Of a stretch of DNA of 64,000 nt, positions 16,147-25,888 are shown in pieces. Under the pieces are notes generated by a model. The model saw only the letters and a list, made by a program, of their open reading frames with translations, made no database searches and was not told the DNA's origin. The stretch is taken from NCBI RefSeq assembly GCF_020782875.1, contig NZ_JAJGBN010000003.1:310001-374000 (forward strand), given 5' to 3'. A program made the translations under genes and the position numbers. The DNA is from Allomuricauda sp. M10 (GTDB lineage Bacteria > Bacteroidota > Bacteroidia > Flavobacteriales > Flavobacteriaceae). Position 1 is the stretch's first letter. Each line of letters opens with the position of its first letter.

Positions 16147-17124
16147 ATGAAAACACTACAGTTTAGGGAAGCCATTGCTGAGGCCATGTCCGAAGAAATG
16201 AGAAGGGATGATTCCATTTATTTGATGGGTGAGGAGGTAGCCGAATACAACGGTGCCTACAAAGCTTCAAAAGGAATGTTGGATGAATTTGGACCTGAAA
16301 GGGTTTTGGATACCCCAATTTCCGAGTTGGGCTTTGCCGGTGTAGGCGTAGGTTCTACTATGAACGGCAACCGACCTATCATCGAATTCATGACCTTCAA
16401 CTTCTCCTTGGTGGGAATTGACCAGATCATCAACAACGCGGCGAAAATCCGCCAAATGTCTGCCGGACAGTTCAACTGCCCAATCGTTTTTAGGGGTCCT
16501 ACTGCTTCTGCAGGTCAGTTGGCCGCTACGCACTCACAGGCTTTTGAAAGTTGGTACGCCAACTGTCCAGGTCTAAAAGTGGTGGTTCCATCGAACCCGG
16601 CCGATGCCAAAGGTTTGTTGAAAAGTGCCATCCGCGATAACGACCCTGTAATTTTTATGGAGTCCGAGCAAATGTATGGTGACAAAGGTGAGGTGCCAGA
16701 AGGTGAGTATACCATTCCATTGGGTGTGGCCGATATTAAGCGTGAAGGTACCGATGTGACCATTGTTTCCTTTGGAAAAATTATCAAAGAAGCCTACAAA
16801 GCTGCCGAAGAGTTGGAAAAAGAAGGTATCAGTTGCGAGATCATCGATTTGCGTACCGTGCGTCCAATGGATATCAATGCCATCATCACTTCCGTGAAAA
16901 AAACCAATAGGATGGTTATTTTGGAAGAGGCTTGGCCATTTGGTAACGTGGCAACCGAGATCATCTATCACGTTCAGGACAAAGCATTCGATTATTTGGA
17001 TGCCCCTATCGTAAAATTGAACACAGCCGACACTCCAGCACCCTATTCGCCAGTACTTTTGGCGGAATGGTTGCCTAACCACGAAGATGTGATCAAGGCT
17101 GTTAAGAAAGTGTTATATAAGTAA
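16147..17124 (+). CDS. pdhB: Pyruvate dehydrogenase E1 component, beta subunit
   Basis: This is the E1-beta subunit of the alpha-keto acid dehydrogenase family. It binds thiamine diphosphate with E1-alpha and decarboxylates pyruvate to acetyl-CoA within the PDH complex. The 325-residue protein shows 'MGEEVAEYNGAYKASKGML', 'ISELGFAGVGVGSTMNG', 'FRGPTASAGQLAATHSQAFESW', 'ESEQMYGDKGEVPEGEY' and 'EEAWPFGNVATEI'. The alpha and E2 subunits are not in the window and the gene appears monocistronic, ending at a terminator. Branched-chain substrates cannot be fully excluded, but the length and motifs fit PdhB. Confidence 0.94.
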   Translation: MKTLQFREAIAEAMSEEMRRDDSIYLMGEEVAEYNGAYKASKGMLDEFGPERVLDTPISELGFAGVGVGSTMNGNRPIIEFMTFNFSLVGIDQIINNAAKIRQMSAGQFNCPIVFRGPTASAGQLAATHSQAFESWYANCPGLKVVVPSNPADAKGLLKSAIRDNDPVIFMESEQMYGDKGEVPEGEYTIPLGVADIKREGTDVTIVSFGKIIKEAYKAAEELEKEGISCEIIDLRTVRPMDINAIITSVKKTNRMVILEEAWPFGNVATEIIYHVQDKAFDYLDAPIVKLNTADTPAPYSPVLLAEWLPNHEDVIKAVKKVLYK

Positions 17125-17149
17125 GAATAACCCATTTCTAGGGTATATT

Positions 17150-17182
17150 AGCCCCGTCAACCCTGTTGGCGGGGCTTTTTTT
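17150..17182 (+). terminator. Terminator after pdhB
   Basis: AGCCCCGTCAA (17150-17160) pairs with TTGGCGGGGCT (17166-17176) with one wobble, followed by a T-run to 17182. Confidence 0.92.
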
Positions 17183-17283
17183 AGGGAACAGTTTTTGATA
17201 AGAAAATACTTTGAACCAAATTTGACCTAAGTTAATCAAAGGAAAGCCTTTGTAGTCTTTCTTTGTGTCCCATAAATCCGAAC

Positions 17284-19779
17284 ATGAAAAGAATCCTGAC
17301 CGTTTTTTTCTTTCTATCCATTTTACTTGTATCCGCACAAACCAAAATAGAAGGTATTGTGTTGGATGAATACGGAGCACCGATTTCTTTTGCCAATATC
17401 ATTTTCAAAAATTCCTCCGAAGGAACCATCACCAATGATAATGGCCGTTTCTATTTTGAATCGGACAATACCTATAATACCATCATAGTTTCTTTTATAG
17501 GCTACGAGACCAAGGAAATTGAACTCGCCCAAAAAGTGAACTACGGCTTAGAGATAGTTCTGGCCGAATCGACCGAAGAGTTAAAGGAAGTGGTGGTGTA
17601 TACCGGAAAGCAATCCAAAAAGAACAATCCTGCCATTGACATCCTCAGAAAAATTTGGGCGAAGGAAAGGCAGAACGGGGTTAGGATGTTCAAGCAATAC
17701 CAATTCGATAAATACGAGAAAATAGAGTTCGACCTCAATACCATAGATAGTGCCCTCATCAAGAGTAAACTGTTCAAGGGTCTTGAGTTTATGTTTGAAG
17801 ACCTCGATACCTCCCGAATTACAGGAAAGACCTATCTGCCCATTTTCTTGAACGAAACGTTCTCCAAAGTGTATGGGGACAATGTCATTGATAAGGAAAA
17901 AGAGGATGTGTTGGGGAACAAAAATTCCGGGTTTAGTGGTAACCAGGCCATTGCTGCATTTGTCGAGGACCTTTATTCCGACTATGACATCTATGACAAT
18001 TACCTCAAGTTTTTCGACAAAAGTTTTACCAGTCCCTTGTCCAAAACTGGTGTAGATGTGTATAATTATGTGCTTTCCGACAGTACGTTCATAGACAATA
18101 AATGGTGTTACAACATTATTTATTACCCACGGCGTAAAAACGAGCTCACCTTTAAAGGCGATTTTTGGGTGAACGATACCACTTTTGCCATCAAGAAGAT
18201 CAACATGCAGGTCACCAAGAGTGCCAACATTAACTGGGTAAAGGAAATTTATATTGAACAGGAATTTGATGTGGTGAGTGATTCCGTGTTTTTGTTGAAG
18301 CGGGATTATATGCTGAGCGACTTTAGTTTTTCCAAAAAAGAAGAGTCAAGGGGAGTGTATGGTAAGCGTACTACGGTATTTGATAATTATATTTTTGATA
18401 CCAACCGTTCCGAAGATTTTTACAAGGCAGTTTCCGATCCTTATGATCCGCGGGTTTTTGCACAGGACAGTGTTTTTTGGAAGAACGCCCGACTGGAGAA
18501 CCTGAACGCAGATGAATCGGGTATCTTCAAACTGTTGGATACCTTAAAGACGGTACCCAAGTTCCGAACCTATTATGACATTGTGAGCATTTTGGGTTCC
18601 GGGTATGTGGAAATCGATAAGTGGAACATCGACATTGGCGATATTTACAGCACTTTCGGTTACAACGATGCAGAAGGAATCCGTTTACGTGGAGGGGCGC
18701 GAACCTATTTTGGGCAGAACGATACTTGGCGATTGGAAGGATATATGGCCTACGGTTTTGATGATAGAAAGTTCAAGCATGGCTTTTCGGGCAAGTTTTT
18801 ATTGGATCGGAAAAATCGGCTCATCATCTCTGGCGGTAACCGAAGGGATATTGAACAATTGGGTCTAAGCTTGACCAGCACCACCGATGTCATGGGAAGG
18901 AGCATCGCTTCGTCGTCCTTGGTGACCGTTGGCTCCAACAACAGGTTGACCAATATCAACCTATCCACCTTTAATGTGGAAATGGAACCGGTAAAAAACT
19001 TCAGGATAAGTGTGGGTAGTTCCTTCCGTACCCTGAGTTCGGCCTTGCCGGATGCTTTCAGTCTGGATTATATGGATCCCACTTCTCCAACTGGCATTTC
19101 TTCGGAAGTAAAACAATTTGATCTCAATACCACCTTGATCTACACGCCAGGTAAAAAAACCATTGGTTATGGGGTGGAGCGTGTTAATGTGAATGATAAC
19201 TACAGCACCTTGGTTCTGAACTATACCAAAGGAGTAAGTGGCTTTTTGGAAAGTGATTTCGATTATGAAAAAATCCAGTTCTCCTATCGTCAACCATGGC
19301 AGATTGGTGGATTGGGAAGATTGACAAGTAGCGTGGAACTCGGTAAGACCTTTGGAGCCGTTCCTTTGGGACTTTTGAGTGTGGTGCCGGGTAACCAGAC
19401 CCTTTTCTCTTTGTACAATGCGTTTCCAAACCTGGATTTTTACGAGTTTGTGACCGACACCTATGCCACCGTTCATTTGGAACATAACTTCAACGGACGT
19501 TTGTTTTCCAGAATACCCTTTTTGAGAAAATTTAACCTACGTGAAATTGTGGGCCTTCGTGGTGCATGGGGTCAACTTTCGGATGAGAATATTGCTTTGA
19601 GCGCTCCGACCAATATTCCTTTGTCGGCACCGGAGGATCAGATCTATTGGGAATACTCTTTCGGGGTGGGGAATATCTTCAAAATACTCAGGATTGACTT
19701 CAATTTTAGGGGTAATTACCTCCAAAATCCAGATGCAAGACCTTTTGGCATTACAGGAACCTTCGGATTTAATTTTTAA
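17284..19779 (+). CDS. DUF5686 family outer-membrane protein with carboxypeptidase-like regulatory domain
   Basis: This 831-residue protein has a signal peptide (MKRILTVFFFLSILLVSAQ) and then a CarboxypepD_reg-like beta domain ('KIEGIVLDEYGAPISFANIIFKN' to 'IGYETKEI', residues about 20-95) as in TonB-dependent receptors. A large DUF5686 region follows, ending in repeated amphipathic beta-strands and a C-terminal Phe ('GITGTFGFNF'), which suggests an outer-membrane barrel. The biochemical role is unknown. An upstream in-frame start was rejected because the ATG at 17284 gives a normal signal peptide. Confidence 0.9.
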   Translation: MKRILTVFFFLSILLVSAQTKIEGIVLDEYGAPISFANIIFKNSSEGTITNDNGRFYFESDNTYNTIIVSFIGYETKEIELAQKVNYGLEIVLAESTEELKEVVVYTGKQSKKNNPAIDILRKIWAKERQNGVRMFKQYQFDKYEKIEFDLNTIDSALIKSKLFKGLEFMFEDLDTSRITGKTYLPIFLNETFSKVYGDNVIDKEKEDVLGNKNSGFSGNQAIAAFVEDLYSDYDIYDNYLKFFDKSFTSPLSKTGVDVYNYVLSDSTFIDNKWCYNIIYYPRRKNELTFKGDFWVNDTTFAIKKINMQVTKSANINWVKEIYIEQEFDVVSDSVFLLKRDYMLSDFSFSKKEESRGVYGKRTTVFDNYIFDTNRSEDFYKAVSDPYDPRVFAQDSVFWKNARLENLNADESGIFKLLDTLKTVPKFRTYYDIVSILGSGYVEIDKWNIDIGDIYSTFGYNDAEGIRLRGGARTYFGQNDTWRLEGYMAYGFDDRKFKHGFSGKFLLDRKNRLIISGGNRRDIEQLGLSLTSTTDVMGRSIASSSLVTVGSNNRLTNINLSTFNVEMEPVKNFRISVGSSFRTLSSALPDAFSLDYMDPTSPTGISSEVKQFDLNTTLIYTPGKKTIGYGVERVNVNDNYSTLVLNYTKGVSGFLESDFDYEKIQFSYRQPWQIGGLGRLTSSVELGKTFGAVPLGLLSVVPGNQTLFSLYNAFPNLDFYEFVTDTYATVHLEHNFNGRLFSRIPFLRKFNLREIVGLRGAWGQLSDENIALSAPTNIPLSAPEDQIYWEYSFGVGNIFKILRIDFNFRGNYLQNPDARPFGITGTFGFNF

Positions 19780-19826
19780 TTAATACGAATAAGGCAATTT
19801 ATGCGCCCTAATCCAGTTGTACTGGT

Positions 19827-19834
19827 TATTTTTG
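19827..19834 (+). promoter_or_regulatory. ppa: Candidate -7 element before ppa
   Basis: TATTTTTG matches TAnnTTTG exactly, 19 bases before the ppa ATG. No well-spaced TTG was found upstream. Confidence 0.4.
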
Positions 19835-19853
19835 CAATAAATAAATCTCTGAA

Positions 19854-20381
19854 ATGTCTAAAAAACCACAAGTTACCTTTGATGTGCTCATAGAAATCCC
19901 AAAAGGTAGTAGAAATAAGTACGAATACGACTTTACCCTTCACAAGATCCGTTTTGATAGAACCCTGTTTTCGTCCATGATGTATCCTGGCGATTATGGT
20001 TTTGTTCCAGAGACCTTGGCATTGGACAAAGATCCACTGGATGTATTGGTATTGGCCACCGAGCCTAGCTATCCAATGGTGGTGATGGAAGTGAAACCGG
20101 TAGGTGTGTTCCACATGACCGATGAAAAAGGTCCTGATGAAAAATTGATCTGTGTTCCGGTATCCGATCCCATTTGGAGCCAGAGGGAAGATATCAGCGA
20201 ACTGAACCCACACAGATTGAAGGAAATTGAACACTTTTTCCAAGTGTACAAGGATTTGGAAGAAAAGAAAGTAGATACTGGTGGTTGGGGCGATGTGAAC
20301 GAAGCCATTAAAATTTATCACGAATGTGTACAACGCTACGAAGAAAGCGAACACAAAAAGAAACGGACCTACACCATATAG
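19854..20381 (+). CDS. ppa: Inorganic pyrophosphatase, family I
   Basis: This soluble cytoplasmic enzyme splits PPi to phosphate with Mg2+. The 175-residue protein carries the family signature with metal-binding aspartates ('LALDKDPLDVLVLATEP', DxDPxD) after 'YPGDYGFVPETL', plus 'NEYDFTLHKIRFDR'-like substrate residues (KYEYDFTLHKIRFDR). Size is that of hexameric bacterial PPases. It sits upstream of a membrane pyrophosphatase but is separated from it by a terminator. Confidence 0.95.
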   Translation: MSKKPQVTFDVLIEIPKGSRNKYEYDFTLHKIRFDRTLFSSMMYPGDYGFVPETLALDKDPLDVLVLATEPSYPMVVMEVKPVGVFHMTDEKGPDEKLICVPVSDPIWSQREDISELNPHRLKEIEHFFQVYKDLEEKKVDTGGWGDVNEAIKIYHECVQRYEESEHKKKRTYTI

Positions 20382-20399
20382 GTAATAATAACTTTAATA

Positions 20400-20435
20400 A
20401 AATGCGCTTTTTGTAATGAAAAGCGCATTTTTTTT
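20400..20435 (+). terminator. Terminator between ppa and hppA
   Basis: AAATGCGCTTTT (20400-20411) pairs with AAAAGCGCATTT (20419-20430), loop of 7, followed by a T-run to 20435. Confidence 0.92.
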
Positions 20436-20493
20436 ATTACTTCGTATTTTACTACATTAGCTGCCATTAAAAATTTTCTAAACAACTCAATCT

Positions 20494-22890
20494 ATGGATT
20501 TAATAATTAAGTTTTTGCCCGTTTTTGGTATCCTGGGCCTATTGTACGTGTTTATTAAAAACGTATGGATCTCCAAACAGGAAGTTGGGGATGAAAAAAT
20601 GGCAAGGATTGCCAAGAACATTGCCGATGGGGCAATGTCCTTCCTAAAGGCAGAATATAAAATACTCAGCATTTTCGTGGTAGCTGTTGCCATATTGCTT
20701 TATTTCAAGGGAAGCAATGAGGCAGGCTCCAATGGAATGGTGGCCGTTTCCTTTGTGGTAGGGGCCGTTTGTTCCGCCCTGGCCGGTTTTATTGGTATGA
20801 AAGTGGCCACCAAAGCCAACGTTAGAACTACACAGGCGGCCCGTACCTCTTTGGGTAAGGCCCTTGAGGTAGCTTTTGCCGGTGGCGCCGTTATGGGCCT
20901 TGGTGTTGTGGGCCTTGGTGTTTTGGGCCTAAGTGGACTTTTCATGATCTATAGTGGTCAAGGATGGGAGTTGGGTGAAATCCTGAACGTACTGTCCGGA
21001 TTTTCGCTTGGAGCTTCATCTATCGCATTGTTTGCTCGTGTGGGCGGTGGTATCTACACCAAAGCTGCCGACGTGGGTGCTGACCTTGTGGGTAAAGTAG
21101 AGGCTGGAATTCCTGAAGATCACCCTTTGAACCCAGCTACCATTGCCGATAACGTTGGGGACAACGTAGGTGACGTGGCCGGTATGGGTGCCGACCTTTT
21201 TGAATCGTATGTAGGTTCCATTATCGGTACCATGGTATTGGGTGCCATTTTTGCAGGACTACCAGAGTTTCAGACAGCTTTTGATGGCCTAGGTGCCGTG
21301 TATTTGCCATTGGCATTGGCTGCGGTAGGGATTGTGATGTCCATCATTGGAACCTTCTTTGTGAAAGTGAAGGATGGAGGAAATCCTCAGACTGCCTTGA
21401 ATATTGGGGAATTCGGTTCCGCAGCACTTATGTTGATCGCATCTTATTTCATCATTAAAGGAATGCTGCCTGAATCTTGGATGGAAGGCGGAAAAGAATA
21501 TAGCGCAATGGGTGTTTTTTGGGCCACGATTGCAGGTTTGGTTGCCGGCCTATTGGTTGGTAAGGTTACCGAATACTATACTGGAACAGGAACCAAACCG
21601 GTGAACTCCATTGTTCGCCAATCCGAAACAGGTTCCGCTACCAACATCATTGCCGGTTTGGGTGTGGGTATGATGTCCACTGCCATTCCGATTATTTTGA
21701 TCGCAGCTGCAATTTTGGTTTCACATTATTTCGCAGGTTTATATGGAATTGCCATTGCCGCAGTGGGAATGTTGGCCAATACAGGTATTCAGTTGGCAGT
21801 TGATGCGTATGGACCGATTTCCGATAACGCAGGTGGTATTGCCGAAATGGCCGAATTGCCAAAAGAAGTACGTGAGCGTACCGATAAATTGGATGCCGTT
21901 GGAAACACCACTGCTGCCATTGGTAAAGGTTTTGCCATTGCCTCTGCTGCATTGACGGCCTTGGCTTTGTTCGCAGCCTTTATGAAGACAGCCAATGTAA
22001 AATCGATTGACGTTTCCCAGCCAGATATCATGGCCGGACTTTTGATCGGAGGTATGTTGCCTTTCGTGTTTTCAGCCCTTTCCATGAATGCAGTAGGTAG
22101 AGCGGCCATGTCCATGATCGAAGAGGTGCGTCGCCAGTTCAAAGAAATTCCAAAACTAAAAGCAGCTTTGGAAATCATGAGAAAATACGATTCCGATCTT
22201 TCCAAGGCAACCAAGGAGGATATGGAAATTTTTGAAGCTGCCGATGGGGTGGCCGAATATGAAAAGTGTGTGGCCATTTCTACACAGGCGTCCATTAAAG
22301 AAATGGTAATGCCGGGTTTATTGGCCATTGCCGTACCCGTTGCCGTTGGTTTTATTGGTGGTGCCGAAATGTTGGGAGGTCTTTTGGCAGGGGTAACCAC
22401 TGCCGGTGTTTTGATGGCTATTTTCCAATCCAACGCAGGTGGAGCCTGGGATAACGCCAAAAAAACCATTGAGGCCGAAGGCCGTAAAGGTAGCGATGCA
22501 CACAAGGCCGCTGTTGTTGGTGATACCGTTGGTGATCCTTTTAAGGATACTTCTGGTCCATCTTTGAATATTTTGCTTAAATTGATGTCCGTAGTGGCGT
22601 TGGTTATCGCCCCAAGTTTGGTGAGCCTTTCTTCTGATGATATGGCAATGGTAAAAGAGGAAGTTTCTGTTACCATTTCTTCTGATGATATGAAGGAAAC
22701 CAAAGAAGTTGAAAAGCAAATCAGAGTGGAGGTAAGCAATACCGAAGAGGGTGCTTTCAAGGCGATGGTGACCTCAAGTACCACAATCAACGGTGAAACT
22801 GTTGAAGAGGTAGAAGAGTTCACGGCCAACTCCAAGGAAGAACTTGAAAAAAAGATTGAAGAATACAAGAGTGCTAGGGCAAAGAATTAG
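20494..22890 (+). CDS. hppA: Membrane-bound ion-translocating pyrophosphatase, K+-dependent type
   Basis: This integral inner-membrane enzyme couples PPi hydrolysis to H+ and/or Na+ export. The 798-residue protein has about 16 helices and the catalytic motifs '[22 protein letters not shown]', '[21 protein letters not shown]', and '[19 protein letters not shown]'. The sequence '[17 protein letters not shown]' has Ala/Gly at the positions where K+-independent enzymes carry Lys/Thr, so this is the K+-dependent class; Na+ or Na+/H+ transport is likely but not provable here. After the last helix (around residue 707) there is an unusual acidic soluble tail of about 91 residues. Confidence 0.95.
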   Translation: MDLIIKFLPVFGILGLLYVFIKNVWISKQEVGDEKMARIAKNIADGAMSFLKAEYKILSIFVVAVAILLYFKGSNEAGSNGMVAVSFVVGAVCSALAGFIGMKVATKANVRTTQAARTSLGKALEVAFAGGAVMGLGVVGLGVLGLSGLFMIYSGQGWELGEILNVLSGFSLGASSIALFARVGGGIYTKAADVGADLVGKVEAGIPEDHPLNPATIADNVGDNVGDVAGMGADLFESYVGSIIGTMVLGAIFAGLPEFQTAFDGLGAVYLPLALAAVGIVMSIIGTFFVKVKDGGNPQTALNIGEFGSAALMLIASYFIIKGMLPESWMEGGKEYSAMGVFWATIAGLVAGLLVGKVTEYYTGTGTKPVNSIVRQSETGSATNIIAGLGVGMMSTAIPIILIAAAILVSHYFAGLYGIAIAAVGMLANTGIQLAVDAYGPISDNAGGIAEMAELPKEVRERTDKLDAVGNTTAAIGKGFAIASAALTALALFAAFMKTANVKSIDVSQPDIMAGLLIGGMLPFVFSALSMNAVGRAAMSMIEEVRRQFKEIPKLKAALEIMRKYDSDLSKATKEDMEIFEAADGVAEYEKCVAISTQASIKEMVMPGLLAIAVPVAVGFIGGAEMLGGLLAGVTTAGVLMAIFQSNAGGAWDNAKKTIEAEGRKGSDAHKAAVVGDTVGDPFKDTSGPSLNILLKLMSVVALVIAPSLVSLSSDDMAMVKEEVSVTISSDDMKETKEVEKQIRVEVSNTEEGAFKAMVTSSTTINGETVEEVEEFTANSKEELEKKIEEYKSARAKN

Positions 22891-22913
22891 CTCTCGCTTT
22901 AAAGTAAAGCTGG

Positions 22914-22941
22914 AAAAACCACGCCTTGGCGTGGTTTTTTT
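22914..22941 (+). terminator. Terminator after hppA
   Basis: AACCACGC pairs with GCGTGGTT around a CTTG loop (22917-22936), followed by T to 22941. Confidence 0.9.
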
Positions 22942-23672
22942 ATTCTTCGATTTTAGGTTTAGATTTCTCAATCGTCTTTGCAATCCTCATTTCGAGATGA
23001 CCCGTCTACCAAATCTCATTTTGAAATGACCCATGGGCCAAATCTCATTTCGTAAAGTTTCTTTCAACACCTGTCATTTCGAACCGACCTTGGGAGTGTG
23101 AGAAATCCCATTGTTCTTCAATTTTGGGTATAGATTTCTCAATCGTCTCTGCAATCCTTATTTCGAAATGACCCATCTGCCATATCCCATTTTGGACTGA
23201 CCCATCAACTAACTGTCATTTCGAACCGACCTTGGGAGTGTGAGAAATCCCATCGTTCTTCAATTTTGGGTATAGATTTCTCAATCGTCTTTGCATTCCT
23301 CATTTCGAAATGACCTATCAACCATATCCCATTTTGGACTGACCCATCAACTAACTGTCATTTCGAACCGACCTTGGGAGTGTGAGAAATCCCATCGTTC
23401 TTCAATTTTGGGTATAGATTTCTCAATCGTCTTTGCATTCCTCATTTCGAAATGACCTATCGACCATATCCCATTTTGACCGACCCATCAACTAACTGTC
23501 ATTTCGAACCGACCTTGGAGTGTGAGAAATCCCATTGTTCTTCAGTTTTGGGTATAGATTTCTCAATCGCCTTTGCAATCCTCATTTCGAAATGACTCAT
23601 TTGCTAAATCTCATTTGTAATGTTTCTTCCAACACCTGTCCTTTCGAACCGACCTTGGGAGTGTGAGAAATC
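22942..23672. repeat. Tandem array of about 141-bp units between hppA and tonB
   Basis: Five copies of CTGTC(A/C)TTTCGAACCGACC begin at 23071, 23213, 23355, 23496 and 23636, spacings 142, 142, 141 and 140; a partial unit precedes them from 22942. Each unit carries an inverted pair: GTCATTTCGAA...GAGAAATCC and GATTTCTCA...TTTCGAAATGAC, so one unit can fold into a long hairpin. The junctions at both array ends share a variant (GTTTCTT(T/C)CAACAC), while inner junctions share another. That pattern is expected if the centre expanded by unequal exchange. No open coding frame is visible. The array explains the whole 797-base gap. Confidence 0.92.
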
Positions 23673-23687
23673 CAATAGGTACAATGA

Positions 23688-24401
23688 CTAATTCAACTTA
23701 AAAGTAATCGGAATGGCATAGGGAACCTTTACTGGTGTACCTCGTTGCTTTCCTGGAGTCATTTTGGGCAATTTTGAAATGATACGACCAGCTTCTTTTT
23801 CCAAACTTTCATGCGGACCACGCAGTTTTACGTCCCCAATGCTACCATCTTTCTGAACGGTAAAAACTACACTCACCCTACCTTGTAAACCCATTTCTTG
23901 TGCCAATTCAGGATAACGGATGGTCTTGTTTATGTGTTTGAGCATCATTTCCTGAAAACAGGCTTTTTTTGCCTTTTCATCGGGTTCATTTTCACAACCT
24001 GGGAAAACAGGCGCATTTTCTATGGTAATGAAAGGCACCACATCTGGGATGTCATCATCTGCAACTTCAATGTCTTCAACATCTACTATTTCAGTATCTT
24101 GATTGGTATCTTCTGCTTCAATAACAGATTCTTCAATCTTTTCTTCGTCATCAGCTATCTTGATTTCTGGCGGGGTTTGGATTTTAGGTTTCGGAAGCTC
24201 CATTTTTTGAATGGTTATGGGAGCTTCCTCAATCAATTCCTTGTCGATTTTCAAACCGGCATGATCCCAATCTTGTTGGGTGTCGTAGCTTTTCCATTCC
24301 AACGCCATATAGGCGAGCAGGAGGATGAAGGTCATCCCTATGGAAAAATAGAGTTTGCTGTTCCTTTTCAGATCTAATTGCGGATTTTTCTTTGGTTCCA
24401 T
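23688..24401 (-). CDS. Energy transducer TonB-like protein
   Basis: This protein of about 237 residues has a short cytoplasmic N-terminus, one membrane anchor ('LYFSIGMTFILLLAYMALEW'), and a periplasmic linker that is acidic rather than strongly Pro-rich. The C-terminal TonB domain reads 'IRYPELAQEMGLQGRVSVVFTVQKDGSIGDVKL', then 'VKVPYAIPITFKLN'. 'FPGCENEPDEKAKKACFQEM' is the conserved region found before TonB_C in Bacteroidota. It would transmit proton-motive force to TonB-dependent receptors. The ATG at 24401 is preferred to a GTG at 24422. No exbBD is adjacent. Confidence 0.9.
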   Translation of the reverse strand: MEPKKNPQLDLKRNSKLYFSIGMTFILLLAYMALEWKSYDTQQDWDHAGLKIDKELIEEAPITIQKMELPKPKIQTPPEIKIADDEEKIEESVIEAEDTNQDTEIVDVEDIEVADDDIPDVVPFITIENAPVFPGCENEPDEKAKKACFQEMMLKHINKTIRYPELAQEMGLQGRVSVVFTVQKDGSIGDVKLRGPHESLEKEAGRIISKLPKMTPGKQRGTPVKVPYAIPITFKLN

Positions 24402-24539
24402 GATTTTCAAATTTTTGGCCACAAGGGCGCAGTTAATAGTTATGGATGTAATCTGAATCCTAAACTAGTTTGAAAATCAACCTATTAAAAGTAGGAATGA
24501 GGGAACGGGTGGTTTGGGTGAGGGAAATGGATTTTTGTT

Positions 24540-25817
24540 CTAATCCACTATAGCTTGATAAACCAAAGACCTCAATTTCCCATGGTCGTCAATGTCGCCT
24601 GAGGGAATCAATTGCGTGAAATACACCACGGTCAATTCTTCTTTCGGGTCTACCCAATATGTTGAATGATAGGCGCCTCCCCAACCATATTCGCCAACAG
24701 TTCCGAGCATGCCCCTATCCCCTAAATCTTCGACAACGGAAAAGCCTAGGCCAAACCCGGTTCCGCCAACCCAAGGGAATGATGCATTACCCAAATGGTT
24801 TACCGTCATCAGTTCAACGCTTTTTGGGGATAAGATTCGCTTTCCGTTAAAGATGCCACCATTTAGCATCATTTGAAGAAATTTGGTATAGTCCAGCGAT
24901 GTGCTCAAAAGGCCTGCGCCGCCTGAAAAACTCTTTCGGGGTCCATCCACATAAGCCCCTTGACTCACCATTCCACCTGGTTCTGGGGCGCGTTCCAATC
25001 CATTGTCCTTGGGAGAATACACAACAGCCAAACGATCATTTTTTTCTTTTGGTAAATAAAAATGGGTGTCGGCCATTCCCAATGGCCCGATAATGTTTTC
25101 CTGCAGAAAAATATCCAATGGTTTGCCTGATACAACTTCAATCAGTGCACCTAGTATATCGGTGTTGTAGCCATACACGAATTGTTCCCCTGGTTGCGAT
25201 TCAAAAGGTAGTGAGGCCATTCTGGTAACGGTTGCCAAAATAGGTTCTTCCCGATCGGCAAAATACCATCCTTGAATTTTAGCTTTTTTCCATTGGTCGG
25301 CAGCAATACCTTCACCATAAGAAACACCAGAAGTATGGGTCAATAAATCTCTGATGGTTATGGTCCTATTGCTGTTTACCACCTCATAAGTGCCATCTTC
25401 CTTGGCTATGGCAACCTTTGTTTCCATAAAGGCTGGGATGTATTTTCCAACGGGATCCGAAATCAAAAGTTTCCCTTGTTCCTGAAGGATCATAATTCCA
25501 ACACTAACAATGGCTTTGGTCTGTGAGGCAATTCTAAAGATGGAACTATCCGTCATGGGAATTTCACGTGCAATATCGTTTTTGCCAAAGGATTTAAAAT
25601 AGGCTATTTTACCTTTTCGGGAGACAAGGATTACTGCGCCTGGTAGTTTATCGTTTTCAATATAATCTTGGAAGGTGCGGGTCATGACCTCCAGTCGTTC
25701 CGATGACATTCCCACTTCTTCGGGTGCAACCTTTACCAGTTCTTGGGCACCCGCATTGAAATATAGAAATAGGCTCAGGAGAATTGTGGAACATTTGAGA
25801 AGTCGATCAATTTTCAT
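24540..25817 (-). CDS. Secreted serine hydrolase, beta-lactamase/class C family
   Basis: This 425-residue protein has a signal peptide (MKIDRLLKCSTILLSLFLYFNAGAQ). The nucleophile motif is SxxK in 'IFRIASQTKAIVSVGIM', the YxN element is 'FVYGYNTDILGALIEVV', and 'WGGAYHSTYWVDP' occupies the position of the third motif. The fold is shared by class C beta-lactamases, D-peptidases and esterases (EstB type); activity is not assignable. It is a stand-alone gene. Confidence 0.9.
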   Translation of the reverse strand: MKIDRLLKCSTILLSLFLYFNAGAQELVKVAPEEVGMSSERLEVMTRTFQDYIENDKLPGAVILVSRKGKIAYFKSFGKNDIAREIPMTDSSIFRIASQTKAIVSVGIMILQEQGKLLISDPVGKYIPAFMETKVAIAKEDGTYEVVNSNRTITIRDLLTHTSGVSYGEGIAADQWKKAKIQGWYFADREEPILATVTRMASLPFESQPGEQFVYGYNTDILGALIEVVSGKPLDIFLQENIIGPLGMADTHFYLPKEKNDRLAVVYSPKDNGLERAPEPGGMVSQGAYVDGPRKSFSGGAGLLSTSLDYTKFLQMMLNGGIFNGKRILSPKSVELMTVNHLGNASFPWVGGTGFGLGFSVVEDLGDRGMLGTVGEYGWGGAYHSTYWVDPKEELTVVYFTQLIPSGDIDDHGKLRSLVYQAIVD

Positions 25818-25888
25818 CGGAATAAATTTTGATTAAGATACAAATGTTTGGTAACCCAAGCTATAGTGGATGTAAGGAAAGATTGTTT

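Noticed and set aside
21789..22868. A long open frame of 359 codons on the minus strand, opposite hppA
   Set aside because: It mirrors a high-codon-bias membrane protein gene, gives a Ser/Thr/Ala-rich sequence with no recognisable domain, and hppA itself is certain.
22942..23672. Possible CRISPR array
   Set aside because: The repeat unit is about 141 bp and units are near identical throughout; there are no short repeats with unique spacers and no cas genes.
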